64,000 nt of DNA from Oculatella sp. LEGE 06141 (GTDB lineage Bacteria > Cyanobacteriota > Cyanobacteriia > Elainellales > Elainellaceae): the NCBI RefSeq assembly GCF_015207605.1, contig NZ_JADEWO010000037.1, positions 1 through 64,000 on the forward strand. Reading direction: 5' to 3'. A program made the translations under genes and the position numbers. The notes under the pieces are model-generated. The model was given only the letters and a program-made list of their open reading frames with translations, was not told where the DNA came from and ran no database searches. Every line of letters starts with the position of its first letter. The first letter of the stretch is position 1. Shown here piece after piece: positions 9,717 through 18,989 of the stretch.

Positions 9717-9887
9717 GAGCGGATGATAACAGCAAGCAAGAAAACGAATGAACCAGCGGCAAACGTGTGAAACGAGCGGCATTGGCTTGTAAGATGCAAG
9801 CATAAACAGCGCGGTTGAGTGTAACCTGGTGCTGATTAGCGTTCTTCGATCGCTTACCTTACTGCCCTTGTTTGGTTGCTGTCTGTT

Positions 9888-10754
9888 ATGTGGAATCAAA
9901 TTGCGGCACACATTAGCCAGGTTACGGGGCAATCCTTTACGGGAACCTATCGCCGTCCGGTGGGAGGTGGAAGCATCAATCAAGCCTGTGCTTTTGCAGA
10001 TGACGATCGCGCCTACTTTGTGAAGACGAACCAGGCCAGTCAAGTTGCCATGTTTGAAGCAGAGGCTCTGGGGCTGCGACAAATTGCCGATACCCAAACC
10101 ATTCGTGTTCCTCGACCCATTTGTTGGGGAACCGCTTCGAGTTCGGCCTATGTGGTGCTGGAATGGCTAGACCTCGGCTATGGCGATCATCAGGCATGGG
10201 AAGCGATGGGGCAAAACCTGGCGGCGATGCATCGAGTGATGAGCGATCGCGGCTTTGGCTGGCAGCAAAACAACACAATCGGTTCAACTCCCCAACTCAA
10301 TCCCTGGACAGAGGGATGGACTGAGTTCTTTGTAGAACATCGGCTTGGCTACCAGTTTCGGTTGGCAAAACGGCGAGGAGGACATTTCCCAGCCCAAGAC
10401 CGTTTGCTAGAATCCGTCCCCACCATTCTGGCAGGGTACGAACCTCAGCCGTCGCTGGTACATGGCGATTTGTGGTCAGGTAATGCGGCGGTAACCAAGA
10501 CAGGAGAACCCGTAATTTTAGACCCAGCCGTTTATTTTGGCGATCGCGAAGTTGATATTGCCATGACTCAGCTATTTAGCGGGTTCCCGGCTGATTTTTA
10601 TAGCGCTTACAACGACGCGTTTCCGCTAGAACCGGGGTTTAGCCGTCGCAAAACTCTGTACAATCTCTACCACATCCTTAACCACTTCAATTTGTTTGGA
10701 AGTGGTTACGAATCTCAGGCAAATCAGATGATTCATGAACTGGTCAGCGGTTGA
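9888..10754 (+). CDS. Fructosamine kinase family protein
   Basis: From ATG 9888 the protein has 288 residues; a TTG at 9876 would add four. It shows a kinase fold with VGGGSINQA (glycine-rich loop), YFVKTN (ATP-binding Lys), LVHGDLWSGN (catalytic loop, Asp about 200) and ILDPAVYFGDREVDIAM (metal-binding Asp). This matches the fructosamine/ketosamine 3-kinase family, which phosphorylates sugar adducts on proteins so that they fall off. The gene stands alone; a terminator-like hairpin follows at 10806. Confidence 0.9.
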   Translation: MWNQIAAHISQVTGQSFTGTYRRPVGGGSINQACAFADDDRAYFVKTNQASQVAMFEAEALGLRQIADTQTIRVPRPICWGTASSSAYVVLEWLDLGYGDHQAWEAMGQNLAAMHRVMSDRGFGWQQNNTIGSTPQLNPWTEGWTEFFVEHRLGYQFRLAKRRGGHFPAQDRLLESVPTILAGYEPQPSLVHGDLWSGNAAVTKTGEPVILDPAVYFGDREVDIAMTQLFSGFPADFYSAYNDAFPLEPGFSRRKTLYNLYHILNHFNLFGSGYESQANQMIHELVSG

Positions 10755-10805
10755 TTGCATGGGAACGCACTGCTTAAGCAGAGGGCACTATTATTCAGAT
10801 AAATA

Positions 10806-10831
10806 GAGCCAATTAGCTACCTAACTGGCTC
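10806..10831. terminator. Hairpin between convergent genes
   Basis: GAGCCAATTAG pairs with CTAACTGGCTC around a short loop with one mismatch, followed by ATTGTTT on the plus strand. It can serve the fructosamine-kinase gene and possibly the convergent small gene. Confidence 0.6.
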
Positions 10832-10919
10832 ATTGTTTACCTCTCAAGAAACAGCAGCGATTAACAGCGATCGCCGAATCTAAATTGATAAATGGACTGG
10901 TTGTTTTTGCTAATAAAAG

Positions 10920-11069
10920 TTAGTAGAAACGGTCGTCATCTTTGGCAGAATCGCCTTCAAAGGGTTGAACGCCTGTTTTAGGGTAGGCATCGTCGCTCGG
11001 TGCAAAAATGCGATTTATGCCTTCCCAAAGATACTGAGGAACTTGTTGAACCCAACGGAAGCCAGACAT
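10920..11069 (-). CDS. Small conserved-looking protein of 49 residues
   Basis: ATG at 11069 is preceded by a near-perfect Shine-Dalgarno AAGGAGG with seven bases between. The 49-residue product begins MSGFRWVQQVPQYLWEG, has an amphipathic aromatic helix (YLWEGINRIF) and then a Pro/Asp-rich tail with DDAYPKTGVQPFEGD and an acidic end. I believe similar short proteins occur in other cyanobacteria, but no function is known to me. The ribosome site, compact composition and isolated position with its own upstream region make it credible despite its size. Confidence 0.8.
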   Translation of the reverse strand: MSGFRWVQQVPQYLWEGINRIFAPSDDAYPKTGVQPFEGDSAKDDDRFY

Positions 11070-11400
11070 ATCTTCCTCCTTGTATTTCAAAGATTAAGTT
11101 GAGCCAGAAACAGGAGATGTCGATGGAGAGCTTTGTTTCAATATTTCCCTACATCTCTACTGTAAGTTGATGTTCCATATTAGTTGCAGAACACTTACCC
11201 TTCTTTACACTTATTACAACTTACTAATGTTACAACTCGCTAACTACAGCCCACAGGAGATCCTCTTAAAGTCAATTGTTTTTGTGTTGAATTGTAAGGT
11301 GATCTGAAACGTACGTACCGTTTTGCGTTCGCTCCCTAGATGTTGCTTTATAAAGTGCTGGTTGTCTTCGAACTGCCCCCTTGCTAGCTTGTTGCAGATG

Positions 11401-11455
11401 CTAAGTCCCCAACTCTGGGCGACTTTGAAACAGAATCGGCTCGGAAGTTCCCTAG
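11401..11455 (+). repeat. Degraded copy of the CCCCTAAAT...GACTTTGAA repeat
   Basis: The segment CTAAGTCCCC, then GACTTTGAAACAGAATC and TCGGAAGT, matches with several changes the core of the elements at 59692 and 62491. Most of the flanking palindrome is lost. Confidence 0.6.
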
Positions 11456-11650
11456 AGTGAAGGATTGAGGGGACGCGTGCAGCCCATTTAATCCACTGCA
11501 AACCGTCTCTTAAACGATGTCCACAGCAGGTGCTGTCTGTCATTCTGTAATTCATTGAACTGAATTAAACAGCACTTTTTGTCTTCGTGGTGCAGGATGT
11601 CAGGTGGCTGAGGGTTAACTGGTCGCCCAAAATGCGTGTTATGCTGTTAA

Positions 11651-11748
11651 GTGACCTGGACCTACGCGATTACAACGCCCAAACTTTGTCAGGACCGGAA
11701 GGTAGCAGCAATACGGGATGCTTGTGATAGGCGTAGTCTCCGGGTCTT
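11651..11748 (+). ncRNA. ffs: Signal recognition particle RNA (4.5S type)
   Basis: The domain IV signature GTCAGGACCGGAAGGTAGCA is present at 11689, with the GGAA-type tetraloop and the asymmetric loop that binds the Ffh protein. The ends pair: GACCTGGA with TCCGGGTC and CTACGC with GCGTAG, giving one long hairpin of about 95 nt. A TTTT follows. This is the short bacterial form without an Alu domain. It works with Ffh in targeting membrane proteins. It has its own intergenic region; nearest genes are the 49-residue protein upstream and the phasin-like gene downstream. Confidence 0.95.
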
Positions 11749-11875
11749 TTAGTTATTAGTATTGGTGAGGGTTCGCCAGGCTGCTTGGCGGCACGAAAGA
11801 CCCAGGTTTGCCAGTGGTGACTTCCAGAAGGGAGGTTGGCTAAGGTAGGCTGGGCAGCTCATTCGATTTGCCTCT

Positions 11876-12031
11876 ATGCTAGAAGTGACTCCGCTTAATC
11901 ATCTGCTAGCTCAACTGTTCTCTGGTTTGCTACGCCTCGACCGTGAACGGCCAGATGAGCTGATGAGAGAGGTGTCAACTAATCCCATTGTGAAGGAGCC
12001 GCAATCGTCATGGCTGGTTTCGGAGATTTAG
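11876..12031 (+). CDS. Possible short ORF overlapping the phasin-like gene
   Basis: ATG 11876 opens a 51-codon frame that ends 22 nt inside the next gene. The peptide begins MLEVTPLNHLLAQLFSGLL, with one amphipathic helix and charged residues after it. Overlap of this kind can couple translation. No family is recognised, and it may be a chance frame in the leader of the phasin-like gene. Confidence 0.3.
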   Translation: MLEVTPLNHLLAQLFSGLLRLDRERPDELMREVSTNPIVKEPQSSWLVSEI

Positions 12032-12372
12032 TGCAAAAAGCGTTTTATCTGGGTGTTGGAATTGCTTCCGTGGCCGGGGAGAAGGCTGGAGGCACAATTT
12101 CAGAACTGCGATCGCAAGCTCAAAAGCTGGCAGACGAAATGGTCGCTCGCGGTGAAATGACGACCGAAGAAGCGAAGCGAATGGTAGATGAAATGGTGAA
12201 CCGGGCACAGCAGCGTCCTCCTACCACAGAGCCGCAACGAGATGGGCAACCCCGTCGGATCGAAATTTTGGACGATGAGACGGTAGCGACATCAGAAAAG
12301 CCTGCGGCAGATGAGTTGCGCCAGCAGGTGACCAAGTTGCAGGAAGAATTGCGCCGCCTCAAGCGTGATTAG
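12010..12372 (+). CDS. Phasin-like helical protein
   Basis: The 120-residue protein has a short N-terminal hydrophobic helix (LVQKAFYLGVGIASVAGE), then a helix with MVARGEMTTEEAKRMVDEMV, a Pro-rich linker and a C-terminal coiled coil (LRQQVTKLQEELRRLKRD). The pattern of a 'GEMT-EEAKR' helix is shared with proteins annotated as phasin or poly(hydroxyalkanoic acid) granule-associated in cyanobacteria and other bacteria. A role at the surface of storage granules is possible but not shown; no PHA synthase is in the window. AAGGAG at 11992 serves ATG 12010. Confidence 0.7.
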   Translation: MAGFGDLVQKAFYLGVGIASVAGEKAGGTISELRSQAQKLADEMVARGEMTTEEAKRMVDEMVNRAQQRPPTTEPQRDGQPRRIEILDDETVATSEKPAADELRQQVTKLQEELRRLKRD

Positions 12373-12445
12373 GTCTACAGATTAACCGGAGGCCAAAGTT
12401 TAAACCGAGGGTCTAAGATGACAGCATCCTCTTGTTTGAGCAAAT

Positions 12446-12907
12446 ATGGAAGGTTGGCAACAAGATTGGCTAAAAATGTTGGATACCGTTGCTCATGAAG
12501 TAGAGCAACTCTTTCGGGAAGCGTCTCAGGGAATGGTGGAGGCGATCGATGCCCTGGTTGAGTTTTCGGCTGATGTCGTGGAAGAAATTGAAGCGGCAGT
12601 GGCTCCTGAGCTAGATCAGCTCGATCCTGCCTTAGACGATTGGATTGAGCCGATTTTACAACTGGTATTAGGGTTAGAAGCCAGTATCGACCATGCGGTA
12701 GAACCAGTTACGCGCACGGTAGAGCCGTTTTTGAACGATCATCCCGTCTGCGTTGGCTGTCGCCATTATCATGGTCGAGTGTATGGTGGTACTTTGTTGG
12801 TATGTGCAATGCACCCCTATGGCATCACCGACGGAGCAGACACCTGCCCAGATAAGGAAGCCAGTCAGTGGGGCTTCATGCCGCCCTCGGATGACGAATG
12901 GGGCTAA
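12446..12907 (+). CDS. Hypothetical protein with C-terminal cysteine motif
   Basis: The 153-residue protein has an acidic helical N-terminal two-thirds (repeated Val, Glu and Ala) and a compact C-terminal part with CVGCRHYHG, VCAMHPYG and TCPD. The four Cys plus His could bind a metal or an iron-sulfur cluster. I recall cyanobacterial proteins of unknown function with this Cys-rich tail. It lies 73 nt after the phasin-like gene on the same strand and might share its transcript. No enzyme motif is seen. Confidence 0.75.
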   Translation: MEGWQQDWLKMLDTVAHEVEQLFREASQGMVEAIDALVEFSADVVEEIEAAVAPELDQLDPALDDWIEPILQLVLGLEASIDHAVEPVTRTVEPFLNDHPVCVGCRHYHGRVYGGTLLVCAMHPYGITDGADTCPDKEASQWGFMPPSDDEWG

Positions 12908-13026
12908 TGGCTGAATCTGTTTAATTTCCGGATCTTGTCAAGATTGTTGAGTGATTGTATCTGGGGCTACAGAGTTAAGCTCTGGAGTGCTTCTCAATTG
13001 AACTAGTTTTCTTGGCGAATATTGCC

Positions 13027-14478
13027 GTGTCTGAGGCGATTTCTGGATTCTTAGATGCGACGCGTCTACTGTTTGGATTGCAACGGAGCTATAAAATTGC
13101 CCAGCATTTTGTGGGCTGTGCTGAGCCTCAGCTCATTGCTCGGCAAGCGACAGATGGTTTAGTGGATGAGTTTGACTGTGCCCTGGCGCGGATCTGGTTG
13201 GTTGAGCCGGATCGCAAAATGCTGCGGTTGGTAGCTTCTTCTGGTATGTATACCCGTGTCGATGGTTCATTTGCCAGAGTGCCAATGGGGGCGTTTAAAG
13301 TGGGCAAAATTGCCCAAAACCGCATTGCGTTTCTAAGCAATAATTTGGCTGAGGAAACCTGGGTTAAGGATCGAGAATGGGCGATCGCCAACTGCATTTT
13401 TGGATTTGCTGGGTACCCGCTGGTTGCCGCCGAGCAAGTAATTGGTGTATTAGCTGTCTTTAGTCGCCAGCCCCTTGCTCCAGAGTTTTTGGAGGTGTTG
13501 CAAGGGTTATGTATGACGGTGACGGTGGCGTTAGAAACGGCACTGCGCTATCAACATGAAAAACAAATGTGGCTAACCAGCGCAGCCGCATCATCACTGG
13601 CGCTGCCCCTATCCGAACAGTTGGATCAACTGTTGAACCAGGCTCGTTTCGTTTTAGTAGGAACAGAGCGATCGCTTTCAACGGCTGTAACCTGTCTACT
13701 GCTGCGAACCACTGAACGCTTAAACGAGCTGAAGTGTACCTACTGTCGCCTCACCTATGGTTTGGGTGAGGTCTCACTAGAGGCATTGATTCCAGCGACA
13801 GCCGTTTCGTCTGATGCCGTGTTAGCCGATGTTCCTCCCTATATCGTGGCTGCAATTAACACTCTTCAGGTGGCGATCGCCTGCCTGGGTGGAACTTTAC
13901 AGACCTATATCGGCACGAATCAGAATGCGATTCGAGTGTTGCTGCAACTACCCTATCTCAGCCCGCTTAGCGAACTGCGGCTCCGGGTGCAGTGTGAGTC
14001 GCCCGTTCTTCAGGTGGCGTTTACTCAACTGGCTCATCTAGCTGGGCTGACGGTTTGTAGTGCGATTGATGCGGCTGTGCCATTGTTAACCGATACGCTA
14101 GTGGGGCAACCGCCACCGCAAGTGCTATGGGTTGCGATCGGGAACCAGCCTGCTCCTAAAGGAATTGCCGCCCGGATTGACCTGTCGATTACTTCAGCGC
14201 AACTGCGTGAAGCGGTAGACGTTGTGGCTCAGGGCGGAAGCTGGAATCTGGAGCCTGTGGCCAACCGCCAACCGCACCTGTCGGAGCGAGAGCAGGAAAT
14301 TTTGGCTCTGTTGGCGCAGGGGTTGCGCGATCGCGACATTGCCAACCAGCTTTACATTAGCGAACGCACCGTTAAATTTCACGTTAACAACGTTTTGACC
14401 AAGCTCAATGCTCGAACTCGGTTTCAAGCACTCTATCGCGCTACCCTTAACGGCTGGCTTGGAACAATTTCACCCTGA
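13027..14478 (+). CDS. GAF-domain LuxR-type transcriptional regulator
   Basis: The C-terminus is a clear LuxR helix-turn-helix: LSEREQEILALLAQGL, IANQLYISERTVKFHVNNVL (about residues 415-475). The N-terminal 170 residues form a GAF domain with WVKDREWAIAN and GYPLVAAEQVIGVLAVFS. The middle 230 residues include a region that may be a degraded kinase- or receiver-like domain, which I cannot assign. GTG 13027 or TTG 13012 could be the start; neither has a strong ribosome site. The likely role is transcription control in response to a ligand or redox signal. The gene stands alone, and its targets are unknown. Confidence 0.83.
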   Translation: MSEAISGFLDATRLLFGLQRSYKIAQHFVGCAEPQLIARQATDGLVDEFDCALARIWLVEPDRKMLRLVASSGMYTRVDGSFARVPMGAFKVGKIAQNRIAFLSNNLAEETWVKDREWAIANCIFGFAGYPLVAAEQVIGVLAVFSRQPLAPEFLEVLQGLCMTVTVALETALRYQHEKQMWLTSAAASSLALPLSEQLDQLLNQARFVLVGTERSLSTAVTCLLLRTTERLNELKCTYCRLTYGLGEVSLEALIPATAVSSDAVLADVPPYIVAAINTLQVAIACLGGTLQTYIGTNQNAIRVLLQLPYLSPLSELRLRVQCESPVLQVAFTQLAHLAGLTVCSAIDAAVPLLTDTLVGQPPPQVLWVAIGNQPAPKGIAARIDLSITSAQLREAVDVVAQGGSWNLEPVANRQPHLSEREQEILALLAQGLRDRDIANQLYISERTVKFHVNNVLTKLNARTRFQALYRATLNGWLGTISP

Positions 14479-14750
14479 ACGGGAATCTTAACCAAGATTG
14501 GGAATACTAGCTGAGGTTCGGTAACGGCACACTGCTTTTGATCAGAATCATCTCAACACTTATTTCCAAACCCGTCTCCGACAAGGAGTGATGCCAAAAG
14601 CAGTCGGTCATGCCAGTGCCGCACAGGTTGTGCTACCTCTAATCTTTTTCATACCAATGGTCAGGAAAGCCAGCGTTGATGCCTTTCCTCGGGCCAGGCT
14701 CTCACCAGTTGGGAGTATGGCCGTCATTTAACTTTAGGAGAGTATTGCTA

Positions 14751-15302
14751 ATGTCTTTACGTAATCGCGTAGCGCTAGTGGGTGTTGCTTTAACGACGGT
14801 TGCCTGTCTTGGGATACCCCATGCTGCGATCGCACAGTCCTTGGTTGAGCGAACCGATGGGACACAGATGAGCCAACCTCAACTTGAGAACGTTACAGCT
14901 AAAGTGGTTGCTGTCTCCAATGATGGCGATATTCGAGTTCGACTGGCCAACGGGTCATATCGGCTCTTGCCCAATGTTAATCCAGATGTGCGATCCAGAT
15001 TGCACCCTGGCGATCAGGTCATTTTGACCACAGCAAACAATAGGGTATTGAACGTGGCTTTAGCTACAGATGATGTTCAACAGGCTGCTGCTGAAGAGAC
15101 GGTTGAACGTGAAACCATACAAGCGCAAGAGGAATCTGAAGCGCAAACGGTGCAGTCTACGCAAACTGAAGTTCGTACAGAAACCACCATTGAGCGCCAA
15201 CAGGCGACACAGCAAACCATCACACGCCCTGCGGTGGTGCAACAGCCTGTTGCTCCTGCCCCTGTACGGTCTGCGCCCCAGCCTGTGCGGGCATTGTGGT
15301 AA
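14751..15302 (+). CDS. Exported hypothetical protein
   Basis: ATG 14751, preceded by TTAGGAGAG, is preferred to upstream starts because it gives an ordinary signal peptide (LRNRVALVGVALTTVACLG, cleavage near AIAQS). The mature protein has a small beta-rich part (ENVTAKVVAVSNDGDIRVRL, RLHPGDQVILT) that looks like an SH3- or OB-like barrel. It then has a long Gln/Thr/Glu-rich tail ending in Pro, Val and Ala repeats. It is probably periplasmic or wall-associated. No enzyme motif is seen and no named family is recognised. Confidence 0.8.
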   Translation: MSLRNRVALVGVALTTVACLGIPHAAIAQSLVERTDGTQMSQPQLENVTAKVVAVSNDGDIRVRLANGSYRLLPNVNPDVRSRLHPGDQVILTTANNRVLNVALATDDVQQAAAEETVERETIQAQEESEAQTVQSTQTEVRTETTIERQQATQQTITRPAVVQQPVAPAPVRSAPQPVRALW

Positions 15303-15341
15303 GCCTTGACTGGCTAACAACGCTTTGAGTTGACGTGGCAA

Positions 15342-15369
15342 TAGGGACGTTGCAACACAATGTCCCTAT
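15342..15369. terminator. Hairpin between convergent genes
   Basis: ATAGGGAC..TTG and CAA..GTCCCTAT pair around a short loop between the exported-protein gene (plus) and the gene at 15366-15866 (minus), whose stop codon it overlaps. No strong T run. Confidence 0.55.
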
Positions 15370-15866
15370 GCCTGAATATCTAAATTGATGACGTAGTGTC
15401 CTAAGTGAACCGTATCAGCCCACAACTCGTAGTCGATCCGCAACTGGCGAGGAATCGGATGTCCTATCAGGGTCAGGCTGCGCGTAAAGTTTCGCAGACG
15501 GAGATGATCGCTGCGGGTTAACGTTTCGTTTTGTAACCAGTAGCGGCTCAGGCCATAAACGCCTTGTTCCCAGAAGTGGCGATAGCTGAAATTGCCGTTT
15601 CCTTGCATAGTCATGGTGACGCGATAGGGAGAAAGTTCTAACCAAATCAGGCGTGGGGTTTGGGGAGATGTGGTGATGACACGCTCTGCCGGGTTGCTTC
15701 CTGAACGATACGGCTCTTGAAAATCGTGGACTAATGGCTCGGTAAACAGCAGATGAAAGCGATCGTGCTCGTTTTGATAAAGGGTCGCTGCGCTTTCCAC
15801 CACTGACCAGAGCGGCAGATCCAGCGACATTAACGATAAACAGACGGGTTTGTAGTGAGTCAGCAT
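15366..15866 (-). CDS. Hypothetical protein, 166 residues
   Basis: The protein is rich in aromatic and polar residues with alternating hydrophobics (RLIWLELSPYRVTMTMQGNG, LRIDYELWADTVHLGHYVIN), suggesting a beta-sheet protein. It has no membrane segment or signal peptide. I do not recognise a named domain, though the even composition over its whole length argues for a real gene. It is divergent from aroA, with only about 50 nt between the starts, so the two promoters must overlap. Confidence 0.75.
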   Translation of the reverse strand: MLTHYKPVCLSLMSLDLPLWSVVESAATLYQNEHDRFHLLFTEPLVHDFQEPYRSGSNPAERVITTSPQTPRLIWLELSPYRVTMTMQGNGNFSYRHFWEQGVYGLSRYWLQNETLTRSDHLRLRNFTRSLTLIGHPIPRQLRIDYELWADTVHLGHYVINLDIQA

Positions 15867-15916
15867 ATTAAAAACGATGTACGATTGCTAGCGCTACTTC
15901 TTGTCGTATTATCCCA

Positions 15917-17263
15917 ATGCCAACCGCCACTATCACCCTCGATCTTACGGAACATCACCAATCCCTGACGATTTGCCCACCGGAGGCGCTGGCGTTACAG
16001 GGTCAGATTCAGATTCCAGGTGACAAATCAATGTCCCATCGCGCCTTGATGTTGGGAGCGATCGCCCAGGGAGAAACGCGAATTCAAGGCTTGCTGCTAG
16101 GAGAAGATCCGCGCAGCACCGCGAACTGTTTTCGAGCGATGGGAGCCACTATTTCTGAACTGAGTACCGATTGGGTGACGGTTCAGGGCATTGGGTTGGG
16201 GCAGTTGTTAGAGCCTGCTGATGTGCTAGATTCGGGCAATTCTGGCACCACCATGCGGCTGATGTTAGGTATTTTAGCCTCTCATCCTGGACGTTTTTTT
16301 ACGGTGACGGGCGATCGCTCGTTGCGATCGCGTCCCATGTCTCGCGTGATTCAACCCTTGCAGCAAATGGGGGCACACATTTGGCATCGCACGGGGGGAT
16401 TGGCACCGTTAGCCATTCAAGGACAGGTTCTTAAACCAATTCACTATCGATCGCCCATTGCTTCGGCTCAGGTAAAATCCTGCGTGTTGTTAGCCGGACT
16501 GATGGCCGACGGTAGAACGACTGTGACGGAGCCTGCTTTGTCTCGCGACCACAGCGAACGAATGCTGCGGGCATTTGGGGCTGAAGTTGCCGTTGACCCA
16601 GACACCTGTAGCGCTACGGTAACAGGGCCAGCGACGCTAACAGGGCAGACGGTCGTTGTGCCGGGAGACATCAGTTCTGCGGCGTTTTGGCTGGTAGCCG
16701 GGGCGATCGTACCCGGCTCTGAAGTGGTGGTTGAAAATGTGGGTGTGAATCCAACCCGCACAGGTGTTTTGGATGCGCTGGTGGCGATGGAGGCCGATAT
16801 TACCCTGGAAAACCAGCGTACTGTGGCAGGTGAACCCGTTGCCGATATTCGCGTGCGGCACAGCCAGCTCAAGGCTTGTACGATTAGCGGTGATTTAATT
16901 CCCCGTCTCATTGATGAAATTCCCGTTTTAGCCGTGGCTGCCGTGTTTGCTCGGGGAACAACAGTGGTTCGAGATGCGGCAGAGTTACGGGTTAAGGAGA
17001 GCGATCGCCTCACGGTAATGGCAACGCAGTTGCAGCGGATGGGCGCTCAGGTGACGGAGTTGCCAGACGGCTTAGAAATCGTCGGCGGAACGCCCTTAAC
17101 TGGCACCGAAGTGGATAGTTTTACCGATCACCGAATTGCCATGAGTTTGGCGATCGCGGCTCTAATGGCTACAGGAACAACGACCATTCAACGAGCTGAA
17201 GCGGCAGCTATTTCCTATCCTGGCTTTACCCAAACCTTGCAGCAGATTTGCGGCACGATTTGA
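15917..17263 (+). CDS. aroA: 3-phosphoshikimate 1-carboxyvinyltransferase (EPSP synthase)
   Basis: AroA joins phosphoenolpyruvate and shikimate-3-phosphate in aromatic amino-acid synthesis. The 448-residue protein shows [16 protein letters not shown] (PEP/shikimate-phosphate binding), [45 protein letters not shown] and ELRVKESDR. Overall order and the RPM-RV motif resemble the CP4-like class. At the PEP site, however, the Gly of NSGTTMR is present rather than the Ala found in CP4 EPSPS, so tolerance to inhibitors cannot be assumed. The gene stands alone; the next gene, encoding a coiled-coil protein, starts about 125 nt later. Confidence 0.95.
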   Translation: MPTATITLDLTEHHQSLTICPPEALALQGQIQIPGDKSMSHRALMLGAIAQGETRIQGLLLGEDPRSTANCFRAMGATISELSTDWVTVQGIGLGQLLEPADVLDSGNSGTTMRLMLGILASHPGRFFTVTGDRSLRSRPMSRVIQPLQQMGAHIWHRTGGLAPLAIQGQVLKPIHYRSPIASAQVKSCVLLAGLMADGRTTVTEPALSRDHSERMLRAFGAEVAVDPDTCSATVTGPATLTGQTVVVPGDISSAAFWLVAGAIVPGSEVVVENVGVNPTRTGVLDALVAMEADITLENQRTVAGEPVADIRVRHSQLKACTISGDLIPRLIDEIPVLAVAAVFARGTTVVRDAAELRVKESDRLTVMATQLQRMGAQVTELPDGLEIVGGTPLTGTEVDSFTDHRIAMSLAIAALMATGTTTIQRAEAAAISYPGFTQTLQQICGTI

Positions 17264-17390
17264 TACCAGGTTCCTGGATGACGCTTGCTGTAGACTGATT
17301 GACAGAGGAGTGTATTGGGGCGCGAGATCCTTGAACTAGAACAGGTTATTTTTGCAATCTAGTTTAACCGTACATCGTATGGAGGGTTGT

Positions 17391-17879
17391 ATGAACTATC
17401 AAGATGTCGGTCAGGATGTGTTGGATGCCATTGTGACAGAGTTGGGTTCTCTGGTTGCTGAAGATGAAAGTTTGAAACGAGAAATTCTTCAACTGCAACA
17501 TGAGGTGGGAGAACTGAAAGCCAGAACCACGACGACGGAATCTGAATTTGCTCAGATGAGGTCGGATACCGACCGGATTCGGACAACTCTAGCGGATATG
17601 CGGGCGGCGGCGGCACAACGCCGAGCCGATGAAGCGCAACGCCGAGCTGATGAAGCGCAACGTCGAGCCGATGACGTGCAAACCCAGGCTGACCACATCC
17701 AGGAGATGGCTGATGTCGCCCGCGCTCAGGCTGAATCAGATCAGGCAGACCATCTGCAAGCGGAAGCAAATTTAGTGCAAAATAAAGCAGATCAGGCGCA
17801 AGTGCTTGCTGACGAAGCTCAGAATATGGCTGAATACGTTCAGGATGTGGCTCAGCAGCGTGAAGATACAGGGGAATGA
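17391..17879 (+). CDS. Coiled-coil protein with AQRRADE repeats
   Basis: ATG 17391, with GGAGG 7 nt before it, gives 162 residues. Almost the whole protein is predicted coiled coil: heptad-like LKREILQLQHEVGELKAR, three tandem copies of AQRRADE or a close variant, then repeated Ala/Gln/Asp helices. The repeats are exact enough in DNA to have arisen by slippage. It has no membrane segment. Such proteins usually act as scaffolds or filaments; nothing points to a partner. DUF2358 follows after about 60 nt. Confidence 0.8.
   Translation: MNYQDVGQDVLDAIVTELGSLVAEDESLKREILQLQHEVGELKARTTTTESEFAQMRSDTDRIRTTLADMRAAAAQRRADEAQRRADEAQRRADDVQTQADHIQEMADVARAQAESDQADHLQAEANLVQNKADQAQVLADEAQNMAEYVQDVAQQREDTGE
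17613..17675 (+). repeat. Three 21-bp tandem repeats inside a coding region
   Basis: Units at 17613, 17634 and 17655 differ by a few bases only and encode AQRRADE, AQRRADE and AQRRADD. Confidence 0.9.
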
Positions 17880-17942
17880 GGTAAAACTCGCCAAAACTGC
17901 TCGACCTCGAACTTTACTTTACCTCTGAATCTCAATGCCAGG

Positions 17943-18425
17943 ATGCAGGACGTTGCAATGGATACTCATAATACGCCAATAGAGCCAGTTGGGCGGAGCG
18001 ATCGCCTCCCGCAAATGGAGCAGGTTATCACAACCCTGGAAGCAGATTTGCCCACGTTGTTTCAGCAGGATATATCCTACGAGATTTACAGCCAAAACAT
18101 CTACTTTCGAGATCCGGTCAATACGTTTAAAGGTAAGTTCAATTACCGCATTATTTTCTGGACGCTGCGGTTTCATGCCCGGTTATTTTTTACTGAAATC
18201 TATTTTGATGTTCACACTGTTTTACCCGCCGCAGATGACATGATTGTGGCGACGTGGACAGTGAGAGGCACGCTACGTGTGCCCTGGAAGGCTAAGGTCT
18301 ACTTTAATGGCTACTCCAACTACAAGCTTAATCAGGACGGCCTCATTTACGAACACATTGATACATGGGATCGCAAGCCAACGGAAATACTCAGGCAATT
18401 TGTGCAGCGAGACAGTTCTGGCTGA
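17943..18425 (+). CDS. DUF2358 domain-containing protein
   Basis: The protein (160 residues; ATG 17958 is an alternative start) has the cyanobacterial and plastid DUF2358 pattern: LEADLPTLFQQDISYEIYSQ, FRDPVNTFKGK and WTVRGTLRVPWKAKVYFNG, with a late Tyr/Asp/Trp motif HIDTWDRKP. The fold is NTF2-like, suited to binding a small hydrophobic ligand. Function is not known. It is soluble. It follows the coiled-coil gene on the same strand and may be co-transcribed. Confidence 0.85.
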   Translation: MQDVAMDTHNTPIEPVGRSDRLPQMEQVITTLEADLPTLFQQDISYEIYSQNIYFRDPVNTFKGKFNYRIIFWTLRFHARLFFTEIYFDVHTVLPAADDMIVATWTVRGTLRVPWKAKVYFNGYSNYKLNQDGLIYEHIDTWDRKPTEILRQFVQRDSSG

Positions 18426-18600
18426 GTGCTACCTTTTTGTGGGTTGTCGTTCGATTATGGTTCAATCTCTTGTGTTGTAGGAGTTGTGTTGTAGGGGCGA
18501 TCGCGTCCAACAGGTTCAGATACTTATCACATAAACTTTTATACATACAACTCGCCGTTTGTTGTGGCGGTTGCTTTAAATGTGCTGAATATAGCTCGAT

Positions 18601-18638
18601 CGCCCCCTAAATCTCCAAAATTGGGAATCCAGGGGGCG
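18601..18638. repeat. Short palindromic remnant of the CCCCCTAAAT repeat
   Basis: CGCCCCCT at 18601 and AGGGGGCG at 18631 are perfect inverted arms. The internal AAATCTCCAAAATTGGG matches the core of the elements near 47.7, 59.7 and 62.6 kb. It lies 33 nt beyond the ferredoxin stop. Confidence 0.65.
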
Positions 18639-18671
18639 AATGCAGCGCATGGGCTACTTCTCAAATACCTT

Positions 18672-18971
18672 CTAAAAGAGGGCTTCCTCTTGATGCGTTT
18701 GAATGGTGCAATCAGAGGTTGGGTAGGCATAGCAGGTGAGTACATTGCCAGCCGCAATCTGCTCATCATCTAAAAACGACTGCTCGGATTGATCCACTGA
18801 ACCTGAAACCAATTTTCCGTTGCAAGTAGAACAGGCACCGGCACGGCAGGAGTAAGGCAAATCAAAGCCCTGATCTTCTGCGGCATCCAGAATGTATTGA
18901 TCATCAGGAACATCAATTGTTGTATCTAAACCTTCAGCTTCATTGACTAACCTGACTTTGTAAGTTGCCAT
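18672..18971 (-). CDS. petF: Plant-type [2Fe-2S] ferredoxin
   Basis: The 99-residue protein matches photosynthetic ferredoxin over its whole length. The cluster ligands are Cys42, Cys47 and Cys50 ([10 protein letters not shown]) plus Cys80 (LTCYAYP). The acidic C-terminus (HQEEALF) fits docking to ferredoxin-NADP reductase. It carries electrons from photosystem I to FNR and other enzymes in the cytoplasm. The gene is monocistronic, with its promoter in the 5' region that overlaps the divergent frame at 18990. Confidence 0.96.
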   Translation of the reverse strand: MATYKVRLVNEAEGLDTTIDVPDDQYILDAAEDQGFDLPYSCRAGACSTCNGKLVSGSVDQSEQSFLDDEQIAAGNVLTCYAYPTSDCTIQTHQEEALF

Positions 18972-18989
18972 CTAGCGATCCTTCAAATA

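Noticed and set aside
11244-11555. Minus-strand open frame of about 103 codons
   Set aside because: It crosses the degraded repeat at 11401, and its product resembles a frame through the M1 element at 59.7 kb, so it is repeat sequence and not a gene.
15917-17263. AroA as a CP4-like inhibitor-tolerant enzyme
   Set aside because: Several motifs agree with CP4, but the Gly at the PEP site is that of sensitive enzymes, so tolerance cannot be claimed.
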